A stretch of 13,943 nucleotides of DNA. It comes from Gallionella sp. GTDB lineage: Bacteria > Pseudomonadota > Gammaproteobacteria > Burkholderiales > Gallionellaceae. Shown in pieces: positions 7,779 through 13,943 of this stretch. The stretch is from the NCBI GenBank assembly GCA_029850565.1, contig JARCRR010000002.1, positions 1 through 13,943 on the forward strand, in the 5' to 3' direction. The first letter of the stretch is position 1. Each line of letters opens with the position of its first letter. Below the pieces are notes generated by a model. It was given only the letters and a program-made list of their open reading frames with translations, was not told where the DNA came from and searched no databases. The translations under genes and the position numbers were made by a program.

Positions 7779-7800
7779 ATTCCGAATAATGGGGGCGGTG

Positions 7801-8730
7801 ATGCCGACAGACAAACAGTCGTACTACAAGAACAATCGCTTAAAACAGATACGCGCCTTCTGCCAAGTGGTGCGCAGCGGCAGCGTCACTTTGGCCGCGC
7901 AGAAACTGTTCCTGAGCCAACCTTCCATCACCCTGCAGATACAGGCACTTGAGCGTGAGTTGAAAACTACCTTGTTCGAGCGCCGAGGGCCGACCATGCG
8001 ACTCACGCCCGATGGGGAAGCACTCTACGCCTTAGCCGAGCCGTTGGTGCAGGGTGTCGATGGATTGAACGCCAATTTCGCCGCCCAACATGGGCGTCTG
8101 GAATCGGGCGAGCTAAACATCGGCGCGGGCGAGTCGACCATCCTCTATATCTTGCCCGAGGTGGTGAGCCGCTTCTCCAAAGCGTATCCGGGTATCCATC
8201 TGCGTCTGTACAACGTGACGGGGCGCGACGGGCTCAAGATGCTGAAGTCGGATGAGATCGACTTCGCTGTCGGTTCGATGCTGGATGTGCCGGATGACAT
8301 CACCTACCAACCGCTGGTTACCTTTGACCCCGTGTTGATCGCGCCCAAAGGTCACCCCCTGACCAAGAAAAAGAAGCTTACCTTGGAGGATGTCAGCCAG
8401 TACGGTCTGATCCTGCCGCCACGCCATCTTTCCACGTGGGGGATGGTCAAGTACGTGTTCCAGCAGAACAATCTGTCCTTTAAGGTCACGCTTGAAGCAG
8501 GCGGTTGGGAGGTCATCAAGAAGTATGTCGAACTGGGCATGGGCATCTCCATCGTGACCGATATCTGTCTGACCGGACAGGAGAAACTGGTTTCCATTCC
8601 GCTGTCGCAATATTTCCCGCAGCGCGGTTACGGCTTGGTGTTGCGCAAGGGTAAATTCATGTCGCCGCAGGCCAATCGCTTCGTCGAGATGCTGGTCGAG
8701 ACGTATCGAGAGAATGCTCTTCCAACCTGA
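7801..8730 (+). CDS. LysR-family transcriptional regulator (CysB-like)
   Basis: DNA-binding regulator of 309 aa, normal LysR length. The N-terminal winged helix-turn-helix spans about residues 13-72, with the recognition region LAAQKLFLSQPSITLQIQALE at about 31-51 (LAAQKLFLSQ, then PSITLQIQALE) and the usual FERRGPTMRLTPDGEAL. A periplasmic-binding-protein-like effector domain follows (about 102-303). It ends in a segment (VIKKYVELGMGISIVTD) resembling the CysB/Cbl type. The ATG at 7801 is preferred because GGGGG at 7791-7795 lies 5 nt upstream; in-frame TTG (7774) and ATG (7789) would remove that site. It is divergent from the rnfB operon across about 158 bp, the classic arrangement for a LysR regulator and its target. 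The effector is unknown. Confidence 0.93.
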   Translation: MPTDKQSYYKNNRLKQIRAFCQVVRSGSVTLAAQKLFLSQPSITLQIQALERELKTTLFERRGPTMRLTPDGEALYALAEPLVQGVDGLNANFAAQHGRLESGELNIGAGESTILYILPEVVSRFSKAYPGIHLRLYNVTGRDGLKMLKSDEIDFAVGSMLDVPDDITYQPLVTFDPVLIAPKGHPLTKKKKLTLEDVSQYGLILPPRHLSTWGMVKYVFQQNNLSFKVTLEAGGWEVIKKYVELGMGISIVTDICLTGQEKLVSIPLSQYFPQRGYGLVLRKGKFMSPQANRFVEMLVETYRENALPT

Positions 8731-8754
8731 GACAAGAAACACACTTCCGACCGA

Positions 8755-8785
8755 TTCAGTCGCTTGACTTAATCAAGCGACTGAA
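8755..8785. promoter_or_regulatory. Perfect 13-bp-arm palindrome, candidate TetR operator
   Basis: TTCAGTCGCTTGA at 8755-8767 and its exact reverse complement at 8773-8785 flank a 5-nt centre (CTTAA). The element covers the -35 hexamer and nearly all the spacer of the promoter at 8764-8792. A bound repressor would therefore block RNA polymerase directly. No T-run follows, so a Rho-independent terminator for the upstream LysR gene is less likely, although the RNA could fold. It is 37 nt upstream of the TetR start codon, so autorepression by that protein is the natural reading. Confidence 0.7.
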
Positions 8786-8792
8786 ATATCTT
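8764..8792 (+). promoter_or_regulatory. Sigma-70 promoter of the TetR-efflux operon
   Basis: TTGACT (8764-8769, 5/6) and TATCTT (8787-8792, 4/6) with an ideal 17-nt spacer. The start point would be near 8799. The GAGG ribosome site is at 8813-8816 and the GTG start at 8822. It is embedded in the 31-bp palindrome. It probably drives the TetR, adaptor and RND genes together, since the following gaps are 40 nt and 2 nt. Confidence 0.6.
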
Positions 8793-8821
8793 GCCTGCCC
8801 GTTTCAAGTTTCGAGGCAAGC

Positions 8822-9535
8822 GTGATCGCAAAACAAAGTCTGTGCTGCCCATTGATGCAGATGGCGCAACGTATGTTGGGGCATCAACCCACTTCACAGG
8901 AAGAGACGCGCTGGCGCGTGCTGCAAGCAGCTACGGAGGTGTTCGCCGAGGTCGGCTATCACGCGGCGACCACGCGCGAGATTTGCCGCCGCGCCGAGGT
9001 CAACCTCGCTTCCATCCACTATCACTTCGGCGATAAGGCGGAGCTGTATCGCGAAGTGTTCCGTTTGCCTTTTCTGAGCGAGTGCAATTCATTCGCGGCG
9101 CTCGATATGAAGCAGGCCTCACTAAAAGAAGCCTTGCACTCTTTCTACAGTTGGCTGTTTCCCGTTTCCGCCGAGGAAGACCCGATGCTGCAACTCTTCT
9201 TGCGTTTGCATTCGCGCGAGGAAGCCGAGCCCAGCGGTGTGCTGGGTGACGCACTGACCAAGTCTTTCCAGCCCAATCATCAACAGATGCAAGCTTTGTT
9301 GTGCCGCGAGTTCGGTTTGAAGAAGCCCGATCTTGAGGTGGACAGATTGACCTTCTGTCTGGCAGGCCTGGCAACGGTCTACTTTCATGGTGGGCGCGGA
9401 GCGGTAGAGGAGTTCGCGCCACATCTGGTCAAAGGAAAAAAAGCGCGCGAGACGATGGTGAACAGGTTGGTGGAGTATGCGATGGCTCTCATCGAGGCGG
9501 AACAGAAGCAGCGCGTACCACGCGCGAAGAAGTGA
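8822..9535 (+). CDS. TetR-family repressor with DUF1956 (CecR-like) C-terminal domain
   Basis: Predicted DNA-binding repressor of 237 aa. The N-terminal TetR helix-turn-helix is clear at about residues 31-80: VLQAATEVFAEVGYHAATTR, then EICRRAEVNLASIHYHFGDK. The C-terminal ligand-binding half (about 95-225) looks like the DUF1956/CecR (YbiH) type, often found beside HlyD-like adaptor and efflux genes. The start is GTG at 8822 with GAGG 5 nt upstream (8813-8816). Internal ATGs at 8855, 8861 and 8873 have no ribosome site, so an N-terminal extension of about 28 residues precedes the first HTH helix. It is first in an operon with the adaptor and RND pump and follows its own palindromic promoter. 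Likely a local repressor of the pump; the inducer is unknown. Confidence 0.93.
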   Translation: MIAKQSLCCPLMQMAQRMLGHQPTSQEETRWRVLQAATEVFAEVGYHAATTREICRRAEVNLASIHYHFGDKAELYREVFRLPFLSECNSFAALDMKQASLKEALHSFYSWLFPVSAEEDPMLQLFLRLHSREEAEPSGVLGDALTKSFQPNHQQMQALLCREFGLKKPDLEVDRLTFCLAGLATVYFHGGRGAVEEFAPHLVKGKKARETMVNRLVEYAMALIEAEQKQRVPRAKK

Positions 9536-9575
9536 CCGCAGTACGAAGTAACGAATCAAAGACAGGACGATGAAT

Positions 9576-10505
9576 ATGAACGTAATCAAGAACAAGAAAT
9601 GGATCATTGGCGGCTTAGTGGTGAGTGCATTTGCCGTTGTGGGGCTCGTTAGCATGTCGGGTGCCAGTGTGGCGGAAGAAGCCAAGACCCCTGCAACGGG
9701 TCGTCCCGCACTGACCGTAACGACGACGACGCTGCGTCAAGACAAATGGGCGCGTTCATTGACTGCGAACGGCAGCATCCTGCCGTGGCAGGAAGCCATC
9801 ATCAGCGCACAGGTGCAGGGACTGCGCATCGCCGAAGTAAAGGTGAGCATCGGTGACCATGTGCAGCAAGGTGACGTGTTGGTGACTTTGGACAACTTCA
9901 CAAGGTCAGTCGATGATGCTACTGACCGAGCCACACAAGGCCGCATCGTGGCGCCTGATTCGGGCGTCATCTCGGCGGCGAACGCCAATGTGGGTTCGAT
10001 GTTGCAGCCAGGCGCGGAGTTGTTCCGCCTTATTCGCAAGAGTCGCTTGGAATGGCGTGCCGATCTGACGGCGGACGAACTGATGTTGATGCGCAAAGGT
10101 ATGACGGCGGAAGTGACGGTCGGTGAAGGCCGCGTCATCAAAGGTGTGGTGCGTGCGATCTCGCCTTCGGTGAATCCGCAGACCCGTTACGGCTATGCGT
10201 TGGTCACCCTGCCGAACAGCTCTGGTGTCATCGCGGGTGCTTACGCGCGCGGGATCATCGACATCAGTGGAGGCAAGAGGACGCTTGCCACTTTGCCGCA
10301 ATCTGCCGTGATGCAACGCGGCAGCAAGACCTACGTACTGCACATCGGCCCGGATAATCGTGTGAACGAACACACTGTTATCATCGGTCAGCGTGTCGGT
10401 GATCGTGTCGAGATCAAGCAAGGTCTCAAGGCGAATGAGCCCGTGGTCGAGAGCGGCGGTGCCTTCTTGACCGAAGGCGATGTAGTGCAAGTGGTGAAAG
10501 GCTAA
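9576..10505 (+). CDS. RND efflux periplasmic adaptor (membrane fusion protein) lacking the alpha-hairpin
   Basis: Periplasmic adaptor (HlyD/AcrA family) expected to link the RND pump to an outer-membrane channel. It has 309 aa, short for the family (about 350-400). Numbered from the ATG at 9576: signal/anchor helix about 9-29 with possible cleavage after SVA (33); first half of the lipoyl domain at about 75-106 (IISAQVQGLRIAEVKVSIGD, then VQQGDVLVTLD); second half at 123-153 (RIVAPDSGVISA, VGSMLQPGAELF); beta-barrel about 155-230; membrane-proximal domain about 235-309. The coiled-coil hairpin that normally separates the lipoyl halves is reduced to about 15 residues (FTRSVDDATDRATQG). The reading frame is intact. 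AGGA at 9564-9567 is 8 nt from this ATG; an ATG at 9570 is only 2 nt away, making the 9576 start more likely. The gene lies 40 nt after the TetR gene and 2 nt before the RND gene. Confidence 0.9.
   Translation: MNVIKNKKWIIGGLVVSAFAVVGLVSMSGASVAEEAKTPATGRPALTVTTTTLRQDKWARSLTANGSILPWQEAIISAQVQGLRIAEVKVSIGDHVQQGDVLVTLDNFTRSVDDATDRATQGRIVAPDSGVISAANANVGSMLQPGAELFRLIRKSRLEWRADLTADELMLMRKGMTAEVTVGEGRVIKGVVRAISPSVNPQTRYGYALVTLPNSSGVIAGAYARGIIDISGGKRTLATLPQSAVMQRGSKTYVLHIGPDNRVNEHTVIIGQRVGDRVEIKQGLKANEPVVESGGAFLTEGDVVQVVKG
9899..9940. repeat. Small inverted repeat flanked by 7-bp direct repeats inside the adaptor gene
   Basis: CACAAGG occurs at 9899-9905 and again at 9934-9940. Between and overlapping them, GGTCAGT at 9904-9910 and its exact complement ACTGACC at 9921-9927 form an inverted repeat with a 10-nt loop. 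The element encodes the short residue stretch that replaces the alpha-hairpin of the adaptor. It could be a deletion scar or the remnant of a small mobile element. Chance cannot be excluded for arms this short. Confidence 0.4.
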
Positions 10506-10507
10506 GC

Positions 10508-13500
10508 ATGAACGTTTCATCTTGGTCGATTCGTAACCCCATTCCCGCAGTGCTCGGTTTCGCACTGCTGACCATCATGGGTGTCATGGCGTTCAAAGCC
10601 ATGAAGATTCAATTATTCCCGGATATCGATCTGCCGATGATCACGGTGACCGCTTCCATTCCAGGCGCTTCCCCGGATCAGATGGAAGTGGAAGTGGCGC
10701 GTAAGATTGAGAATGCACTCGCCAGCGCTCAAGGTTTGAAGCACCTCTATACGCAAGTAAAAGATGGGACGGCCGTCATCTCGGCCGAGTTCCGGTTGGA
10801 GCGGGATTCACGCCAAGCCTTGGAAGACGTGCGTTCTACCGTGTCGCGTATCCGCGGTGATCTGCCGCGCGAGATGCTCGATCCGACCATCAACAAAGTC
10901 GAGATGAGCGGCAAACCTATCCTGACCTACACGATTGCTTCTCCCAATATGAGCGAGGAGCAGTTGTCGTGGTTCGTGGATAACAACATCTCGAAACTGT
11001 TGCTTGGGGTCAAAGGTGTGAGCGCAGTCAACCGTGTTGGCGGTGTGACACGACAGGTGCGAGTCGAACTCGATCCGACCAAGATGTTGGCACTCAATCT
11101 GACGGCATCAGAGATATCGTCGCAATTGCGCCAAATACAACAGGAGGCACCGGGTGGGCGCACCGATCTGGGGGGGATGGAACAATCCGTGCGTACCGTG
11201 GCGACTGTGCAGACTGCCGAGCAATTGGGACAGATGGAATTGGCGATGCGTGACGGTCGGCGCATCCGTCTTGACCAAGTGGCGAATGTCAGCGACTCGA
11301 TTGCGGAACGTCGTTCGGCTGCTTTGCATAACGGCAAACCTGTCGTCGGGTTCGAGATCATCCGTTCGCTGGGCGCAGGCGATGTGGCTGTAGCGGCAGG
11401 TGTGACGGCGGCGCTTGCGGATTTTCAGAAAGACCATCCCGAGATCACCACCGAAAAGGTGTTTACCATGGTCGATACGGTCTATCAGGCTTACCAAGGC
11501 TCGATGGAGATGATCTTCGAGGGCTCTGTCCTCGCCGTGATCGTGGTGATCTTCTTCCTGCGTAATGCGCGCGCGACTATCGTTGCGGCGACTGCCTTAC
11601 CGTTGGCGATCATCCCAACTTTCGCGTTGATGTACTTGTTCGGTTTCACCATCAATATGGTGACTTTGCTTGCTTTGTCATTGGTGGTCGGGGTGCTGGT
11701 GGACGATGCCATCGTCGAGATCGAGAACATCATGCGCCATCTGGAGATGGGCAAGACACCTTATCAGGCCGCGATGGAGGCGGCAGACGAGATCGGTATG
11801 GCGGTGATAGCGACCACTTTCACTTTGGTCGCCGTATTCCTGCCAACCGCGTTCATGAGCGGTATTCCGGGGCGATTCTTCGTGCAGTTCGGCTGGACAG
11901 CGGCGGTGGCGGTGCTGTTCTCGTTGGTCGTTGCACGCTTGTTGACACCGATGTTCTCCGCCTACTTTTTGCAACCCCGAATCGCACACGACACGCCAGG
12001 TTGGATCAACATCTATCTTAAGTGGGCGCAGTGGTGCTTGCACAATCGCAAGACGACGTTAGTTGCCACGGCGGTGTTCTTCTTCGGATCATTCGGATTG
12101 GCGGGGACATTGGAGACGGCGTTCCAGCCCAAAGACAATCAATCGCAGACACAGGTGACCATTACCTTGCCGCCCGGCAGCAAGTTCGAGCAGACCTATG
12201 CCATGGCTGAGCGTGCGCGTCAGATCGTCGAGCGCAATCCCAATGTGATACTTGTCTACACGGCTATCGGTGGCGGTGCCTCGGGCGGAAATGCATTCGA
12301 GCCGACTGGCGCAGCGGAAGCGCGCAAAGCCACGCTGTCGATCCAACTCAAAGAGCGTGATGAGCGTCCCAAGAAACAGTTGATCGAGATGGAACTGCGC
12401 GACTCGTTGATGGAGTTGCCCGGCGTGCGCACCAAAGTCGGCTTGGGATCGGCATCGGACAAATACCAATTGGTATTGACCAGCGAGAACGGGAAACTGT
12501 TGAACGAGGTTGCGCTCAACGTCGGGCAGGAGTTGCGCACCATCCCCGGCATCGGCAACGTGGTGTCCAATTCCAGCATCTTGCGTCCCGAAGTGGTGGT
12601 GCGTCCCGACTTCGCCAAAGCGGCAGACCTTGGGGTGACCTCGGCTGCCATCGCGGAGACTTTGCGCGTGGCCACCAATGGCGATTACGACCAAGCATTG
12701 GCAAAGCTCAATCTGCCGGAACGGCAACTGCCTATCGTGGTTAAGTTGCAGGACGATTCGCGCCAGAACATCGACTTGTTGTCTCGCCTTGTGGTGCCCG
12801 GTTCGCACGGGCCGGTGATGTTGGGCAACGTGGCGACGTTGAGTATCGAGAGTGGTCCCGCGCAGATCGATCGCTATGACCGTCAACGCAACATCACCTT
12901 CGATGTGGAGTTGGCCGGCCAACCGATGGGCAAGGTGCAAGCCGCGGCACTTGCCCTTCCCTCTATAAAGAACATGCCGGACGGGGTGCGTATCGCGCCT
13001 ATCGGGGATGCGGAAGCGATGAAGGAGCTGTTCGATAGCTTCAGCTTGGCGATGTTCACGGGGGTGATGTGTATCTACATCGTATTGGTGCTGCTGTTCA
13101 GGGATTTCATGCAACCCGCCACCATCCTGTGGGCGCTCATCTTGTCCATCCCGGGTGCGTTCCTTGCGCTGTTCTTGACTCGCAGTGCGATCTCCATGCC
13201 ATCGATGATCGGCATCATCATGCTGATGGGTATCGCTACCAAGAACTCCATCTTGCTGGTGGAATACGCCATCGTGTCGCGCCGGGATCGGGGTATGAAT
13301 CGCGCCGAGGCTTTGCTGGATGCGTGCAAGAAGCGTGTGCGTCCAATCGTGATGACGACCTTGGCGATGGCGGCAGGCATGATGCCGGTGGCGATGGATA
13401 TGGGCTTGGGTGATGGTAGCTTCCGTTCGCCGATGGCTATCGTGGTGATAGGCGGGCTGATCACCTCGACCTTCCTCAGTCTCTTGGTGATCCCGGTCGT

Positions 13501-13585
13501 GTACACCTATGTGGACGATTGGATCGTCTGGCTGCGTAGCAAGGTCAATAAGTTGCGGGGCGTGACGGCAGAGCAGGTAAGTTGA
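10508..13585 (+). CDS. HAE1-type RND multidrug/hydrophobe efflux pump, inner-membrane subunit
   Basis: Proton-driven exporter of the AcrB/MexB superfamily, 1025 aa, full family length. It has the duplicated RND layout. TM1 lies at about 11-29, periplasmic porter/docking loops at about 40-330, the TM2-6 block at 335-488, a second periplasmic loop at about 540-840, and the TM8-12 block at about 845-1005. The proton-relay residues are present: Asp399-Asp400 in GVLVDDAIVEIENI (TM4) and Lys912 in GIATKNSILLVEYA (TM10). The FPDID start of the first loop (37-41) is also typical. The ATG at 10508 is 2 nt after the adaptor stop, with AAAGG 6 to 7 nt upstream. The substrate cannot be told from sequence. 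No outer-membrane factor gene follows, so an unlinked or nearby TolC-like protein would be needed. Confidence 0.95.
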   Translation: MNVSSWSIRNPIPAVLGFALLTIMGVMAFKAMKIQLFPDIDLPMITVTASIPGASPDQMEVEVARKIENALASAQGLKHLYTQVKDGTAVISAEFRLERDSRQALEDVRSTVSRIRGDLPREMLDPTINKVEMSGKPILTYTIASPNMSEEQLSWFVDNNISKLLLGVKGVSAVNRVGGVTRQVRVELDPTKMLALNLTASEISSQLRQIQQEAPGGRTDLGGMEQSVRTVATVQTAEQLGQMELAMRDGRRIRLDQVANVSDSIAERRSAALHNGKPVVGFEIIRSLGAGDVAVAAGVTAALADFQKDHPEITTEKVFTMVDTVYQAYQGSMEMIFEGSVLAVIVVIFFLRNARATIVAATALPLAIIPTFALMYLFGFTINMVTLLALSLVVGVLVDDAIVEIENIMRHLEMGKTPYQAAMEAADEIGMAVIATTFTLVAVFLPTAFMSGIPGRFFVQFGWTAAVAVLFSLVVARLLTPMFSAYFLQPRIAHDTPGWINIYLKWAQWCLHNRKTTLVATAVFFFGSFGLAGTLETAFQPKDNQSQTQVTITLPPGSKFEQTYAMAERARQIVERNPNVILVYTAIGGGASGGNAFEPTGAAEARKATLSIQLKERDERPKKQLIEMELRDSLMELPGVRTKVGLGSASDKYQLVLTSENGKLLNEVALNVGQELRTIPGIGNVVSNSSILRPEVVVRPDFAKAADLGVTSAAIAETLRVATNGDYDQALAKLNLPERQLPIVVKLQDDSRQNIDLLSRLVVPGSHGPVMLGNVATLSIESGPAQIDRYDRQRNITFDVELAGQPMGKVQAAALALPSIKNMPDGVRIAPIGDAEAMKELFDSFSLAMFTGVMCIYIVLVLLFRDFMQPATILWALILSIPGAFLALFLTRSAISMPSMIGIIMLMGIATKNSILLVEYAIVSRRDRGMNRAEALLDACKKRVRPIVMTTLAMAAGMMPVAMDMGLGDGSFRSPMAIVVIGGLITSTFLSLLVIPVVYTYVDDWIVWLRSKVNKLRGVTAEQVS

Positions 13586-13604
13586 GTTTTGGGGAATACG
13601 GCGG

Positions 13605-13633
13605 TTGAGGCGATTCAGGGGTGTTGCTATACT
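13605..13633 (+). promoter_or_regulatory. Sigma-70 promoter with extended -10 before the methyltransferase-like gene
   Basis: TTGAGG (13605-13610, 4/6), exactly 17 nt, then TATACT (13628-13633, 5/6) preceded by TGC, an extended -10 element. Predicted start is near 13640, giving a leader of about 44 nt with AAGGAG at 13671-13676. This gives the next gene its own promoter, separate from the efflux operon that ends at 13585. No clear terminator hairpin was seen between them. Confidence 0.65.
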
Positions 13634-13683
13634 GCCCCGAGTCGAATCAGCCTACGATGCAAACAGGAACAAGGAGAACAGAG

Positions 13684-13943
13684 ATGAACTTGGAACAAGC
13701 GCGCTTCAATATGATCGAGCAACAGATCCGCCCATGGGATGTGCTCGACCCCAAAGTGCTGGACCTGTTGAAAGTGGTGCGACGTGAACAATTCGTTCCT
13801 GCGGAAAGTAAAGTACTTGCCTTTGTCGATGTCGATATTCCCTTGGGGCATGGTGTGGCCATGTGGCAACCGAAGATCGAAGCACGTGCATTGCAGGCGC
13901 TGAACCTGCAACCGACCGACAGCGTTCTGGAAGTGGGTACCGG
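13684..13943 (+). CDS. Protein-L-isoaspartate O-methyltransferase-like protein (partial, C-terminus off window)
   Basis: The visible 86 residues match the N-terminus of the PCMT-like SAM methyltransferase family: NLEQARFNMIEQQIRPWDVL, then LKVVRREQFVP, and the glycine-rich SAM-binding motif I (VLEVGTG) just at the window edge. Classical Pcm repairs isoaspartate in aged proteins. This divergent branch, common in beta- and gammaproteobacteria, often lacks proof of that activity. The catalytic region around the usual TVSAP-like segment instead reads DIPLGHGVAMWQPKIEARAL, as expected for the divergent branch. Start: ATG at 13684 with AAGGAG 7 nt upstream. From memory, related genes often precede rhodanese and tolC genes in betaproteobacteria, which the next sequence could show. 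Confidence 0.85.
   Translation, partial: MNLEQARFNMIEQQIRPWDVLDPKVLDLLKVVRREQFVPAESKVLAFVDVDIPLGHGVAMWQPKIEARALQALNLQPTDSVLEVGT

Noticed and set aside
8755..8785. Rho-independent terminator for the LysR gene
   Set aside because: The stem is perfect but no U-run follows (ATATCTTG), and the element coincides with a well-spaced promoter, so an operator is the better reading.
12089..13114. Minus-strand open frame of 341 codons opposite the RND gene
   Set aside because: The product is His/Arg/Gln-rich with no recognisable domain and lies wholly within the conserved RND coding sequence.

Overview
The window reads as a chromosomal segment of a proteobacterium with moderately high G+C. The general style (CysB-like LysR regulator, TetR/DUF1956 regulator, HAE1-type RND pump, a PCMT-like gene) suggests a betaproteobacterium, perhaps Nitrosomonadales/Gallionellaceae-like. 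That placement is inference from protein style, not from a marker gene. No RNA genes, insertion sequences or CRISPR arrays were seen. Coding density is very high and no gene-free stretch exceeds about 160 bases.

Left half (1-7642, minus strand): a compact redox operon transcribed right to left, in the order rnfB, a giant 2-oxoacid:ferredoxin oxidoreductase (PFOR/NifJ family, 1639 aa), rnfC, then rnfD, which runs off the left edge. Gaps are 23 nt, 1 nt and a 4-nt overlap, so the genes are almost certainly co-expressed. The oxidoreductase gene sits inside the Rnf cluster, between two Rnf subunits. The implied logic is that 2-oxoacid oxidation gives reduced ferredoxin, which exchanges electrons with the membrane Rnf complex (NAD and ion gradient). 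The reverse direction, in which Rnf makes low-potential ferredoxin for reductive carboxylation or for nitrogenase, is equally possible. The oxidoreductase carries two internal insertions and a C-terminal fused ferredoxin-like domain. RnfB is the long, many-cluster type.

Middle (7643-8730): a divergent, AT-rich intergenic region holds a plausible promoter for the rnfB operon and a perfect 9-bp inverted repeat. It is followed by a CysB-like LysR regulator on the plus strand, the obvious candidate regulator of the redox operon.

Right half (8731-13585, plus strand): a TetR/DUF1956 regulator, a periplasmic adaptor and an HAE1-type RND pump form an efflux operon. A perfect 13-bp-arm palindrome overlaps the -35 element and spacer of a good sigma-70 promoter just before the TetR gene, which fits autorepression. 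The adaptor has only about 15 residues where the alpha-hairpin should be, and a small inverted repeat flanked by 7-bp direct repeats lies exactly at that point. No outer-membrane channel gene is in the operon.

Right edge (13586-13943): an extended -10 promoter and the start of a protein-L-isoaspartate methyltransferase-like gene, cut by the window end.
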